DNA of 47,151 bases, taken from assembly GCA_937988775.1 (NCBI GenBank), contig CALKHP010000044.1:1-47151 (forward strand), read 5' to 3'. Shown piece by piece: positions 21,764-29,902 of the stretch (within the stretch, counting starts at the first letter, position 1; the number at the start of each line of letters is the position of its first letter). A program made the position numbers and the translations under genes. The notes under the pieces are model-generated. The model saw nothing but the letters and a program-made list of their open reading frames with translations. It did no database searches and was not told where the DNA came from. This DNA comes from an uncultured Alphaproteobacteria bacterium. GTDB taxonomy: Bacteria > Pseudomonadota > Alphaproteobacteria > Rhizobiales > Beijerinckiaceae.

Positions 21764-24004
21764 TCAGAACCGGACGGTCGCGTTGACTGCGAAGGTGCGG
21801 CCCGGCGAGCGGAACAGTTCGAGATTGGGGTTGTTGGCGGCCGTGCCGGCGACGTCGGCATGGTTGAAATACTTCTCGTCGAACAGGTTATACACGCCCG
21901 CATTGATCGAGAAGGTCTTGGTGAAATTATAGTGCCCGAGCACGTCGATCACGGCATAGCCCTTGGTCTTGACGATGCTCGGATCGCTGACGCGGTTCTG
22001 CGACGCGGCGAATTTCGCCCGGAGCTCACCGCCCCAGCCTTGCGGGTTCTCGTAGCGCACGCCCGTGGTCAGCGTGAACGGGTCGACCGAGTTGATCGCC
22101 TGCTTCGTCTTCTGGTCCTGGCCGTTGGCATAGGCGAAGGCGCCATAGACCGACCAATCCGGCGTGACGCGATATTCGCCCTTGGCCTCGAAACCGTAAA
22201 TGCGCACGCGCGACAGGTTCTGATACTGGAACTGCATCAGCGGCGTCGCCGGCGGGCCGGGGCTGACCACCACCGTGTCGATGAAGTCGCGATACATGTT
22301 GTAGAACGCGGTGAGCTGGAAGCTCGAACCATCGTCGAAGCGCCCGCGCAGGCCGCCCTCGAAGCTGTTGCTGGTCTCGGGCTTGAGGTTGCCATTGGGC
22401 AGGATCTCGTAGCCGTACATCGGGTTTGAATAGGCGAAATTGGCGTTGTCGTAGGGCGGCGCCCGGAAACCATGCGCGTATTGCGCGAACAGCCGGTAAT
22501 GCTCGTTCAGGTCATAGGTCACGCCGAGCTTGGGCGAGAGCGCATATTTGGTCAGGCTGTGCAGCGTGAAGGTGCTGCCATTGGCCGAGAGCGCGTCCGG
22601 CTTCGGGTCGAGATGGTAGTAGTCGAGCCGCAGCGCCGGGATCACGCGCCAGGGGCCGTGCTGGGCGATATCCTGGATGTAGAGCGCGCCCTGCGTCGTC
22701 TCGGTATCGGGGAAGTTCTTGTTCGGGAAGGTCTCGCCGCCGATCAGATTGGTGGAGACGCCGGTGCTGAGATTGGTATCGGTGCGAAAGCGCGGGCGTG
22801 TCGTGGTGGTGAAATCATAGACCGCGCCATAGGTGATGTTGTGCTGCCAGCCGAACCAGTTGCGGTTCAAGGTCAGCTGGATGTCGCCGCCGGCGATCTG
22901 CTGCTGGAAGCCGAAATCCGACCGGCGCAAGGTGGCGGCCGGCCCGACGGCGCCGCGCAACTGCGTCGTGACCTCGCGGCGGTCGGCTTCGGTCCAGTAC
23001 AGGTTCGTCTTGACGTTGTCGGCGATGGCCCACTGCACCGGCAGGTTCCAGTCGAAGCTGAAGCGCGGCCGGCTGGTATCGTCCTTGCCGCGCGAATCGC
23101 GCACCGTCGCCGACAGATCGGTGAGGATGTTGGTATCGACCGTCTTGTAGAGATATTCGGCGGTGAACTTGAACTGGCCGAGTTCCGGGGAATTGTAGAT
23201 CAGCTTGGCGAGCAGGTTGTGCGCTTCGTAATCCTGCGGGTTGGGCACGCGCCAGGAGTTGATCGCGGTCTGCTTACCACGGCGATGGGTATACAGGATC
23301 AGGCTTTCCCACGGGCCGACGCGGCCGGCGGCGGTCACGGTCTGGGCGAAGCTGCGGTCGGCGCTGTCATAGGCGAGCTTGCCGCTGGCGAACCAGTCCT
23401 TGCCGACCATGTTCAGGTAGTCGGCCGGGTCCTTGGTGACGAAGGAGACCACGCCGCCAATGGCATCGCTGCCATAAAGCGCGGAAGCCGGCCCGCGAAT
23501 GATCTCGACCTGCCTGAGGCTGTCGAAATCGACGAAATCGCGGGTATAGGTGCCGGCGCCGATGTTGGAGCCGGGAAAATCGGGGATTTTCAGGCCATCG
23601 ATCTGTAGGCGCACACGATTATCGCCAATGCCGCGGATCGTGTAATTGGTGGCGCCGCCGCGCGTCGGCTGGTTGCCGATCGAGACGCCGGGCTCGTTGC
23701 GCACCAGATCGGCCGGCGTGTGGATGTTGTCGCGATCGATGTCCCGATCGGTCTTGATCGAGACGGTGGCCGGCGCGTCATAGATTTTTCCAGGCACGCG
23801 ATCGGCCGTGACGGTGATGGCGTCGAGTTCGGTCAGCGTCTCCTGTTTCTGGACCTGCTGGCCCTCGGGCGCTGCCGCCTGCGCCCAGGCGCCCTGGCTT
23901 GCCAGCACGGCAAGCGCCAGGCCGGATGTGGAAGCCAGCGCCGCCTTCAACAGGAACGGACATGAAAAAAGCGCCGCACGCGGCGCAACCGGACGATACC
24001 CCAT
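21764..24004 (-). CDS. hmuR: TonB-dependent haem/haemoglobin receptor
   Basis: An outer-membrane receptor of 746 residues from the ATG at 24004 (a TTG five codons upstream is less likely). Signal peptide to QGAWA at about residue 42, a TonB-box-like stretch ELDAITVTADRVP, then the plug domain (NEPGVSIGNQPTRGGATNYTIRGIGDNRVRLQIDGLKIPD, VEIIRGPASALYGSDAIGGVVSFVTKD) and a 22-strand barrel with FRAPPYDN and ending TFAVNATVRF. It belongs to the TonB haemoglobin/transferrin/lactoferrin receptor family. Together with hutX and hmuQ it forms the minus-strand half of the haem locus; the permease genes diverge from it. Confidence 0.93.
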   Translation of the reverse strand: MGYRPVAPRAALFSCPFLLKAALASTSGLALAVLASQGAWAQAAAPEGQQVQKQETLTELDAITVTADRVPGKIYDAPATVSIKTDRDIDRDNIHTPADLVRNEPGVSIGNQPTRGGATNYTIRGIGDNRVRLQIDGLKIPDFPGSNIGAGTYTRDFVDFDSLRQVEIIRGPASALYGSDAIGGVVSFVTKDPADYLNMVGKDWFASGKLAYDSADRSFAQTVTAAGRVGPWESLILYTHRRGKQTAINSWRVPNPQDYEAHNLLAKLIYNSPELGQFKFTAEYLYKTVDTNILTDLSATVRDSRGKDDTSRPRFSFDWNLPVQWAIADNVKTNLYWTEADRREVTTQLRGAVGPAATLRRSDFGFQQQIAGGDIQLTLNRNWFGWQHNITYGAVYDFTTTTRPRFRTDTNLSTGVSTNLIGGETFPNKNFPDTETTQGALYIQDIAQHGPWRVIPALRLDYYHLDPKPDALSANGSTFTLHSLTKYALSPKLGVTYDLNEHYRLFAQYAHGFRAPPYDNANFAYSNPMYGYEILPNGNLKPETSNSFEGGLRGRFDDGSSFQLTAFYNMYRDFIDTVVVSPGPPATPLMQFQYQNLSRVRIYGFEAKGEYRVTPDWSVYGAFAYANGQDQKTKQAINSVDPFTLTTGVRYENPQGWGGELRAKFAASQNRVSDPSIVKTKGYAVIDVLGHYNFTKTFSINAGVYNLFDEKYFNHADVAGTAANNPNLELFRSPGRTFAVNATVRF

Positions 24005-24123
24005 GAATACGAGCCCCAAACCAGAAAATGCTTGCTGGCTGGCGTGGCGCGCTCGGGCGCCGGTGCTGGCTCGCTGGAGGATCCCTCACGATCTCGGAGG
24101 GTGTTGACCCCTCCTAATAAGTA

Positions 24124-24138
24124 TGACTATCAGAGTCA
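24124..24138. promoter_or_regulatory. Palindrome in the hmuR promoter region
   Basis: TGACT-ATCAG-AGTCA is a perfect inverted repeat of five-base arms. It overlaps a possible minus-strand promoter (TTGTTG, 17 bases, TATTAG) for hmuR. A regulator binding site is plausible; the protein is unknown. Confidence 0.35.
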
Positions 24139-24159
24139 ACAATTCGTCAGAAACTTCGT

Positions 24160-24180
24160 AGTTTTGTAAAGTTCTAAACT
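24160..24180. promoter_or_regulatory. Irr-box (ICE)-like palindrome between hmuR and hemP
   Basis: TTTTGTAAAGTTCTAAA (24162-24178) matches the rhizobial iron control element, as I recall it (TTTAGAAC-AGTTCTAAA), in 14 of 17 positions and is flanked by AGTTT/AAACT arms. Irr, with HmuP as coactivator, controls haem uptake genes in Bradyrhizobium. The site lies between the two divergent haem operons. Confidence 0.6.
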
Positions 24181-24243
24181 TGCATCGCCTTGAATTGATC
24201 ACTTGGCGCCAAGTTTAAACGATTCCAAAGAAGGATACCGCGC

Positions 24244-24426
24244 TTGGATCACGAGCAGCACAAGCGACCCGGCTCGCCCGGCACCGTTCAGCCCCCCCGG
24301 CCGGCGCTGCCGGAGGTCGACGTCAAGACGATCACCGCCGGCGGACGCGAGGCGGTGATCGTGCATCAGGGCGAACGCTACCGGCTGCGCATCACCGCCA
24401 ACGACAAGCTGATCCTGACGAAATGA
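24244..24426 (+). CDS. hmuP: Haemin uptake protein HemP/HmuP
   Basis: A 60-residue protein whose C-terminal 35 residues are the HemP domain: VKTITAGGREAVIVHQGERYRLRITANDKLILTK. It starts at TTG (24244) behind GAAGGA at proper spacing; no better ATG exists in frame. In Bradyrhizobium japonicum HmuP is a coactivator required for Irr-dependent expression of haem uptake genes, so this small protein may be the regulator and not a transporter. It overlaps the hmuT start by four bases (24423-24426), placing it first in hmuPTUV, and is divergent from the receptor operon. Confidence 0.93.
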   Translation: MDHEQHKRPGSPGTVQPPRPALPEVDVKTITAGGREAVIVHQGERYRLRITANDKLILTK

Positions 24427-25325
24427 ACCGCATGTTGTGCCGATCCGCCGGCGCCCTGGCGCGCACCCTCGCAACCGCCGCGCTGGCGGCCGCCTTCACC
24501 ATGCCAGCCATGGCCGAGGCCCCGCAGACCGGCCGGCTCGTGGCGATCGGCGGCGCGGTCACCGAGATTCTCTACGATCTCGGCCTTGAATCCCAGGTGA
24601 TCGGCGTCGACACCACCAGCCTCTATCCGGCGCGCGCGCTGAAGGACAAGCCGAATATCGGCTATATGCGCGCGCTCTCGGCCGAGGGCGTGTTGTCGCT
24701 CGACCCCTCGCTGGTGCTGGCGATCGAGGGCTCGGGACCGCCCGACGCCCTGAGGCAGATCAGCGAAGCCAAGGTGCCGCTGGTGATGGTGCCCGACGAG
24801 CAGACGCCGGAAGGCGTCGTCGCCAAGATCGACGCCATCGGCAAGCTCACCGGCCAGGAAGCGGCGGCGCACAAGCTCGCCGAGGGCGTCAGCGCGCGCT
24901 TCGCGACGCTCGCCGCCGATCGCGCCAAAATCCAGAAGCCGATGCGCGTGCTGTTCGTGCTCAGCCTGCAGAACGGGCGTGCCATGGCCGCCGGCCGCCA
25001 TACCGCCGCCGACAGCGTGATCGCGCTCGCCGGCGGCATCAATGCCGTGGCGGAAATGGACGGCTACAAGCCGCTGACCGACGAGGCGGTGATCGCGGCC
25101 GCGCCCGATGTCGTGCTGATGATGGACCGTGGCGATCATGGCGCGGCGCAGGACGTGTTCGCCCTGCCCGCCTTCTCGGCAACGCCGGCGGCAGCCCGCA
25201 AGGCGCTGGTGGTGATGGACGGGCTCTACCTGCTCGGCTTCGGCCCGCGCACGCCCGATGCGGCGCGCGAGTTGATGGCGCGGCTTTATCCGGGGCTCGC
25301 GCCGCAACCAGCGGCGAAGCCGTGA
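24423..25325 (+). CDS. hmuT: Haemin ABC transporter substrate-binding protein
   Basis: A 300-residue periplasmic binding protein with a signal peptide (LAAAFTMPAMAEA, cleavage around residue 31). The two-lobed, single-helix class III pattern follows: RLVAIGGAVTEILYDLGLESQVIGVDTTSLYPA, NIGYMRALSAEGVLSLDPSLVLAIEGSGPPDALRQI, and late DVVLMMDRGDHG and YLLGFGPRTPDAARELMARLYPGL. HmuT takes haem from the receptor and gives it to the HmuUV permease. Its start overlaps hemP and its stop overlaps hmuU (25322-25325), so all are in one operon. Confidence 0.94.
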   Translation: MNRMLCRSAGALARTLATAALAAAFTMPAMAEAPQTGRLVAIGGAVTEILYDLGLESQVIGVDTTSLYPARALKDKPNIGYMRALSAEGVLSLDPSLVLAIEGSGPPDALRQISEAKVPLVMVPDEQTPEGVVAKIDAIGKLTGQEAAAHKLAEGVSARFATLAADRAKIQKPMRVLFVLSLQNGRAMAAGRHTAADSVIALAGGINAVAEMDGYKPLTDEAVIAAAPDVVLMMDRGDHGAAQDVFALPAFSATPAAARKALVVMDGLYLLGFGPRTPDAARELMARLYPGLAPQPAAKP

Positions 25326-26413
25326 CCAGCATGCCGGCACAACACGCCGCGCCGGTTGCCACGCTGATGCTCGACCAGCGCCGGCGCGTCGCGGTCGGCG
25401 CCAGCCTGCTGGTGCTGATCGTCGTCATCCTCGCCGTGATCTCGATCGGCACCGGGGCGGTGACGATCGCGCCGGCCCGCGTCATCGAGACGTTGCGCGG
25501 CGCGGTGCTTGGCCAGCGGGCGATCATCGAGTCGCGCGACGGGCTCGTCATCCTCAATATCCGCCTGCCGCGCATGCTGATGGGGCTGATGGTCGGGGCC
25601 TCGCTCGCCATGTCGGGCGCGCTGATGCAGGGCCTGTTCCGCAATCCGCTTGCCGATCCCGGCATTGTCGGCGTCTCGTCGGGCGCGGGGCTGGCGGCGG
25701 CGGTGGTGATCGTCGTCGGCGACCGGCTGTTCGGGCACATCGCCGGCGGCTCGTTCGCGCGGCTGCCGATCGCGGCCTTCTTCGGCGCGCTGATCTCGAC
25801 CAGCATGCTCTATGCCATCGCGACAAGGCGGGGACGCACCTCGGTCGCCACCATGCTGCTTGCCGGCGTGGCGCTGGGCGCGCTCGCCGGCGCGGCAACC
25901 GGCTTCCTGTCCTTCATCAGCGACGACCGGCAGTTGCGCGACCTGACCTTCTGGGCGCTCGGCAGCCTCGGCGGCGCGACCTGGAGCAAGGTCGCAGCGC
26001 TCGCCTGCGGCATGGCGATCCTGGTGCCGGCCTCGGCCTTCCTGGCGCGCGGCCTGAATGCCCTGACGCTCGGCGAGGCGGAAGCCTTCCATCTCGGCAT
26101 GGCGGTGCAGACGATCAAGCTCGCGGCCATCGTCGTGGTCGCGGTCGCGGTCGGCGCCAGCGTCGCGACCTCGGGCGCGATCGGCTTCGTCGGACTGGTG
26201 GTGCCGCATATGCTGCGGCTGATGATCGGCCCCGACAACCGCCTGCTGCTGCCGCTGTGCGGCCTTGCTGGCGGCGCACTGCTGCTGGCGGCCGATATCG
26301 TGGCGCGCATCGTCGTCGCCCCGGCCGAACTGCCGATCGGCATCATCACCGCATTGATCGGCGCGCCCTATTTCCTGTGGCTGCTGCTGCGCGAGGAGCA
26401 GCATCTGTCATGA
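25322..26413 (+). CDS. hmuU: Haemin ABC transporter permease
   Basis: A 363-residue FecCD/BtuC-family permease with about ten hydrophobic segments. It carries MGLMVGASLAMSGALMQGLFRNPLADPGIVGVSSGAGLAAAVVIV near the start of the core, TFWALGSLGGATW in the middle and GAIGFVGLVVPHMLRLMIGPDNRLLLP, the conserved segment that contacts the ATPase. The start overlaps hmuT by four bases (GTGA) and the stop overlaps hmuV (26410-26413). It forms the inner-membrane channel for haem with HmuV. Confidence 0.95.
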   Translation: MTSMPAQHAAPVATLMLDQRRRVAVGASLLVLIVVILAVISIGTGAVTIAPARVIETLRGAVLGQRAIIESRDGLVILNIRLPRMLMGLMVGASLAMSGALMQGLFRNPLADPGIVGVSSGAGLAAAVVIVVGDRLFGHIAGGSFARLPIAAFFGALISTSMLYAIATRRGRTSVATMLLAGVALGALAGAATGFLSFISDDRQLRDLTFWALGSLGGATWSKVAALACGMAILVPASAFLARGLNALTLGEAEAFHLGMAVQTIKLAAIVVVAVAVGASVATSGAIGFVGLVVPHMLRLMIGPDNRLLLPLCGLAGGALLLAADIVARIVVAPAELPIGIITALIGAPYFLWLLLREEQHLS

Positions 26414-27255
26414 CCATGCCGGACACCGATCATACGGCAAGCGTCAGCGCCGAAGCCGTGCGCTTTTCCGTGGCCGGCCGCGCGCTCGTCGACGGCGTGT
26501 CGCTGGCGCTCCGGCCGGGCAGGCTCAGCGTGCTGGTCGGGCCGAACGGCGCCGGCAAATCGACCCTGATCAAGCTGATGACCGGCGAACTCGCGGCGCA
26601 ATCGGGCCGGGTTGTCTACCAGGGCGAGGAGATGCGCCGCATCAAGCCGTGGCAGCTCGCCTGCAAGCGCGCGGTGATGGCGCAGAGCGAGAGCATGAGC
26701 TTCCCGTTCGTCGTGCATGACATCGTGCGCATGGGGCATGACGGGCTCGGCCGGCACCTGTCGCGCGCCCAGCGCATGGCGGCGATCGCGCAGGCGCTGC
26801 GCACCGCCCATGTCGAGCATCTCGCGGGCCGGCGCTACCAGACCCTGTCGGGCGGCGAACGCCAACGCGTGCAATTCGCGCGCGTGCTGTGCCAGCTCCA
26901 TGCCGGGCAGGCGGTCGAGGCGACGCAGACGCTGTTTCTCGACGAGCCGGTCGCCAGCCTCGACCTGCATCACCAGATCGGCCTGCTCGACGCGGTGCGC
27001 GCGCTGACCCGAAAGGGGCTGGCGGCGCTGGCCGTGCTGCATGATCTCAACCTCGCCATCGCCTATGCCGACGAGATCGTGCTGCTCGACGAGGGCAAGG
27101 TCGCCGCGACCGGTTCGCCGGCGAGCGTGATCACGCCTGAGCGCATTGCCAAAGTGTTCGGCGTCGACCCGGCGGTGGTCTCGGGCGGCGTACGGCCGGC
27201 GATCCTGCCGCAGGGCTTCGGGGCAGGCGAGCGCCGGGCCGAAGCGCCGTTCTAA
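26410..27255 (+). CDS. hmuV: Haem ABC transporter ATP-binding protein
   Basis: A 281-residue ATPase starting at the ATG (MTMPDTDH) that overlaps the hmuU stop; an upstream in-frame extension from 26257 would lie inside hmuU and is rejected. Walker A is GPNGAGKST (about 44-52), the signature is LSGGERQRVQFARVL, Walker B is TLFLDEPVASLD and the switch His lies in LAVLHDLN. It energises haem import through HmuU. The stop codon is followed immediately by a long palindromic repeat that may terminate the operon. Confidence 0.95.
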   Translation: MTMPDTDHTASVSAEAVRFSVAGRALVDGVSLALRPGRLSVLVGPNGAGKSTLIKLMTGELAAQSGRVVYQGEEMRRIKPWQLACKRAVMAQSESMSFPFVVHDIVRMGHDGLGRHLSRAQRMAAIAQALRTAHVEHLAGRRYQTLSGGERQRVQFARVLCQLHAGQAVEATQTLFLDEPVASLDLHHQIGLLDAVRALTRKGLAALAVLHDLNLAIAYADEIVLLDEGKVAATGSPASVITPERIAKVFGVDPAVVSGGVRPAILPQGFGAGERRAEAPF

Positions 27256-27357
27256 AGCAAAATCGAATTATAGCGAGGCAGAGGGTCGATATAATCCGAT
27301 GAATTTGCTCGGTGATTTTATGCTGGAGCAAGTTCGCAACAGACGAACCTGCTCCAG
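27256..27357. repeat. Two-module palindromic intergenic repeat, copy A
   Basis: It begins AGCAAAATCG directly after the hmuV stop and ends CTGCTCCAG. Module 1 (27256-27310) is a degenerate hairpin ending CGATGAATTTGCTC; module 2 (27326-27356) pairs GGAGCAAGTTCG with CGAACCTGCTCC around the loop CAACAGA. The same sequence in reverse orientation is copy B (28854-28959). It lies between converging genes and could terminate both. Confidence 0.8.
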
Positions 27358-27367
27358 AGGCCCTGCC

Positions 27368-28051
27368 CTATACCGCCCAGCCGACGATGCCCTTGAAACG
27401 CCGGAACAGATAGCCGCCGAGCAGGACGATAGCCGCGCCGAACACGGCCGCGACATGCATGTCGATGCGGCCATGCGTCATGGCCGCGAAGCCGATATCG
27501 GCGACCAGCAATTCGCCGGCGATCCAGCCGAGCAGCGCGGCGCCGGCCCAGACCAGGATCGGGAACCGGTCGATCAGCTTCAGGATCAGCGTCGAGCCGG
27601 CCATGACGAGCGGCACAGACAGGATCAGCCCGAGCGCGACGAGGTAGATGTTGCCCTGCGCGGCGGCGACGATGGCGAGCACGTTGTCGAAGCTCATCAC
27701 GAGGTCGGCGACGGCGACGGTGCGCACCGCCTTCCACAGCGAGCCGGAGCTGGCGATTTCGCGGCCGTGTTCGTGATTGGGCAGCAACAAGCCGATGGCG
27801 ATCCACACCAGCAGCACCGCGCCGCCCGCCCGCAGCCACGGAATGTCGAGCAGCAAGGCGATGACGAAGGCGAAGACGATGCGCATCAGCACGGCCGTGC
27901 CGGCGCCGAGCGCCACGCCTATGCGGCGCTGGCGCTCCGGCAGGTTGCGGCAGGCGAGCGCGATGACGACGGCATTATCGCCCGACAGCAGGATGTCGAT
28001 GCCGATGATCTTCAGGATCACCGGGCCAAGCGTGACGATTTCCTCGATCAT
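27368..28051 (-). CDS. TerC-family (YjbE-type) integral membrane protein
   Basis: A 227-residue protein with about seven TM helices. It contains the paired acidic motifs of the family: IDILLSGDNAVVIALACRNLP (helix 1) and ADLVMSFDNVLAIVAAAQGN (helix 4), whose aspartates are thought to bind metal ions. TerC proteins are linked to tellurite resistance and to manganese or other metal export. The ATG at 28051 overlaps the stop of the phosphopantetheinyl transferase gene by four bases, so both are co-transcribed, although the functions have no obvious link. The substrate is not deducible. Confidence 0.9.
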   Translation of the reverse strand: MIEEIVTLGPVILKIIGIDILLSGDNAVVIALACRNLPERQRRIGVALGAGTAVLMRIVFAFVIALLLDIPWLRAGGAVLLVWIAIGLLLPNHEHGREIASSGSLWKAVRTVAVADLVMSFDNVLAIVAAAQGNIYLVALGLILSVPLVMAGSTLILKLIDRFPILVWAGAALLGWIAGELLVADIGFAAMTHGRIDMHVAAVFGAAIVLLGGYLFRRFKGIVGWAV

Positions 28052-28776
28052 GACGGCAACACCACGCCATCGGGGAAGGTGACGCAGGAGACGACGATAT
28101 CGTGGGGGCCGAGCGAGGACACGATCCGCGTCGCGACCACCGGCGGGCGGTCGGCGGTCAACGGGTCGCGCACGCTCACGCCGCCACCGTCCTCGACGAC
28201 GCAAAAGGATGATGGTTCGCGCGACAGACCGAAACCGAGCGCCTTCACATAAGCCTCCTTGACCGTCCACAGCCGGAGGAAGGCCAGCGGCCTCTGATCC
28301 TCCGGCACGGTCTCCAACATGGCCGCCTCGTCCTGATGCAGCACGTTCCACGGGATATGCACGACATCGCCGACGCTCTCGAGGTCGACGCCGATCGGCG
28401 TGCTGGCGAAAGCCATCGCCGCATAGGGACCGCGATGGCTGAGCGACACGTTGAGCCCAGGCAGGGCCGGCTCGTAGGTCAGGGCACCGGTGGTGCCGCG
28501 CCTGAGCCCGACCGCTTCGGGTGCGAGCCCGGTCAGCGTGCCGGTCAGGTGCCGCACCGCGGCCCGGCGCGCGAGAAAGCGGCGCGCCCAGAGCGGGTCG
28601 CCATAGAAGGCCGCGGCCGCCTGCTCGTCCGCGGTGGCGGGCGGCACGTCGCCCAGGCAATCGAGATCGACGACCCAGATCGCCGGCGCCGCCGCCGGCT
28701 CAAGCGCGTCAATGGTCCAGGCGAAAGGGCTGAAGGGGCCTTTCTCGGGTTCCGGGGTCTGGCCCTGCAAAATCAT
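28048..28776 (-). CDS. 4'-phosphopantetheinyl transferase, Sfp type
   Basis: The 242-residue product (ATG at 28776; an in-frame TTG at 28827 would add 17 residues) contains the family motifs LSHRGPYAAMAF, PIGVDLESVGD and LRLWTVKEAYVKALGFGL. The Asp/Glu in GVDLE and Glu in WTVKEA bind Mg and CoA. The enzyme transfers phosphopantetheine to carrier domains of fatty acid, polyketide or nonribosomal peptide synthases. No carrier protein gene is nearby in this window, so the target is open. It is upstream of, and overlaps, the TerC-family gene. Confidence 0.88.
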   Translation of the reverse strand: MILQGQTPEPEKGPFSPFAWTIDALEPAAAPAIWVVDLDCLGDVPPATADEQAAAAFYGDPLWARRFLARRAAVRHLTGTLTGLAPEAVGLRRGTTGALTYEPALPGLNVSLSHRGPYAAMAFASTPIGVDLESVGDVVHIPWNVLHQDEAAMLETVPEDQRPLAFLRLWTVKEAYVKALGFGLSREPSSFCVVEDGGGVSVRDPLTADRPPVVATRIVSSLGPHDIVVSCVTFPDGVVLPS

Positions 28777-28853
28777 ATCTAGGTCAAACCATGTCCGGCC
28801 GGCCGCCTCAAGGCGGAAACGCAGCAACCGCCCACTACTTTCGGCAAACTAAC

Positions 28854-28959
28854 CTAGAGCAAGTTCGTCTGTTGCGAACTTGCTCCACCCATAATTAGCG
28901 AGCAAATTCATCGGGTTATACCGAACCAATTGGCTCGGTATAACCCGATTTTGCTCTAG
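28854..28959. repeat. Two-module palindromic intergenic repeat, copy B
   Basis: Module 2 comes first here: GAGCAAGTTCG (28857-28867) pairs with CGAACTTGCTC (28875-28885) around TCTGTTG. Module 1 pairs CGGGTTATACCGA (28912-28924) with TCGGTATAACCCG (28935-28947). The whole unit is the reverse complement of copy A with compensatory changes in module 1. Its end supplies the TAG stop (28956-28958) of the phosphatase gene. Confidence 0.85.
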
Positions 28960-29405
28960 CCCTGAGGGAGTTCCGGCGCGAGGAAGCGGGCGCGGATGCG
29001 GCGGCGCAGCAGGTCGCGCACCGAACGGAACGCCTCGAGCCGCCGCTCGCGCGATTCGCCGGCGCCGCTGAGATCGGGCACTTCCCAGAACTCGATTTCG
29101 GTGGCGGTGGCGCGCGTGGCGGCGCTGGCGAAGACCTCGGCCTCGGGCGAGAGCGCGACCACCAGATCGAACGAACCGGTATCGGCCTCCTGCAAGGCCT
29201 GCGGCTCATGATCGGCGATATCGATGCCGACCTCGCGCATCACGGCGACCGCGAAACCATCGACGTCGGATTTGCGCAGGCCGGCCGAGGAGACATAGAC
29301 GTGGTGCGGCAGCATCTGGCGCGCCAGGCCTTCCGCCATCGGCGAGCGCACGGCGTTCAGCGTGCAGGCAAACAGCACGGAATGGGGCGCCGTGAGCCTG
29401 GTCAT
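28956..29405 (-). CDS. Low-molecular-weight protein-tyrosine phosphatase / ArsC-like
   Basis: A 149-residue enzyme with the P-loop CTLNAVRS (Cys14, Arg20) near the N-terminus, and EFWEVPDLSG around residues 104-113, which supplies the general-acid Asp. This is the LMW-PTP fold, shared with thioredoxin-linked arsenate reductases; the alphaproteobacterial members next to UPF0262 and hisD are often named arsenate reductase without proof. It overlaps UPF0262 by four bases (29402-29405). Its stop codon is formed by the palindromic repeat, so the tail (RARFLAPELPQG) may have been trimmed or extended by repeat insertion. In many relatives infA follows; here it does not. Confidence 0.9.
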   Translation of the reverse strand: MTRLTAPHSVLFACTLNAVRSPMAEGLARQMLPHHVYVSSAGLRKSDVDGFAVAVMREVGIDIADHEPQALQEADTGSFDLVVALSPEAEVFASAATRATATEIEFWEVPDLSGAGESRERRLEAFRSVRDLLRRRIRARFLAPELPQG

Positions 29406-29899
29406 GCCTCCCGCCCCGTCCAGGAGAGCGCCGCGATCAGCGTGAACAGGCGGCGAGCCGTGTTGAAATCGATCTCGACCTTGCCGGACAGCCGCTCCAT
29501 GACGATGTTGGCCGCCTCGTCATGGACGCCGCGCCGGCCCATGTCGATCGCCTCGATGCGCTCGCTGCTCGCCGAGCGGATCGCCTCGTAATAGCTCTCG
29601 CAGATCAGGAAATAATCCTTCACGACGCGCCGGAACGGCGACAGCGACAGGAGATGCGTCATGACGGGATTGTCGTCGCTGTCGCGCACGTCGAAAACCA
29701 GCCGGCGCTCGGCCAGGCCGAGCACGAGCTGGTAAGGCCCCGGCATGGCGTCGGCCGGCTTGAAGCGGTTATTCTCGATCAGGTCGTAGATCGCGATCGA
29801 GCGCTCGTGCTCCTGATCCGGCGTGCCGCGCTCGATCGAATCCTTGTCGAGCCGGACGGCGGCCAGCCGGTAGTCCTCGGTCGCGTCCGAAGCGGCCAT
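29402..29899 (-). CDS. UPF0262 family protein
   Basis: A 165-residue protein with LAAVRLDKDSIERGTPDQEHERSIAIYDLIENNRFKP, HLLSLSPFRRVVKDYFLICESYYEAIRSASSERIEAIDMGRRGVHDEAANIVMERLSGKVEIDFNTARRLFTLI. This is the alphaproteobacterial UPF0262 family, always found next to hisD and an LMW phosphatase. Its function is unknown. It begins three bases after the hisD stop and overlaps the phosphatase start by four bases. Confidence 0.93.
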   Translation of the reverse strand: MAASDATEDYRLAAVRLDKDSIERGTPDQEHERSIAIYDLIENNRFKPADAMPGPYQLVLGLAERRLVFDVRDSDDNPVMTHLLSLSPFRRVVKDYFLICESYYEAIRSASSERIEAIDMGRRGVHDEAANIVMERLSGKVEIDFNTARRLFTLIAALSWTGREA

Positions 29900-29902
29900 G
29901 GC

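Noticed and set aside
24124..24138. Fur box
   Set aside because: The palindrome TGACT-N5-AGTCA does not match the Fur consensus; the Irr-like site nearby is better.
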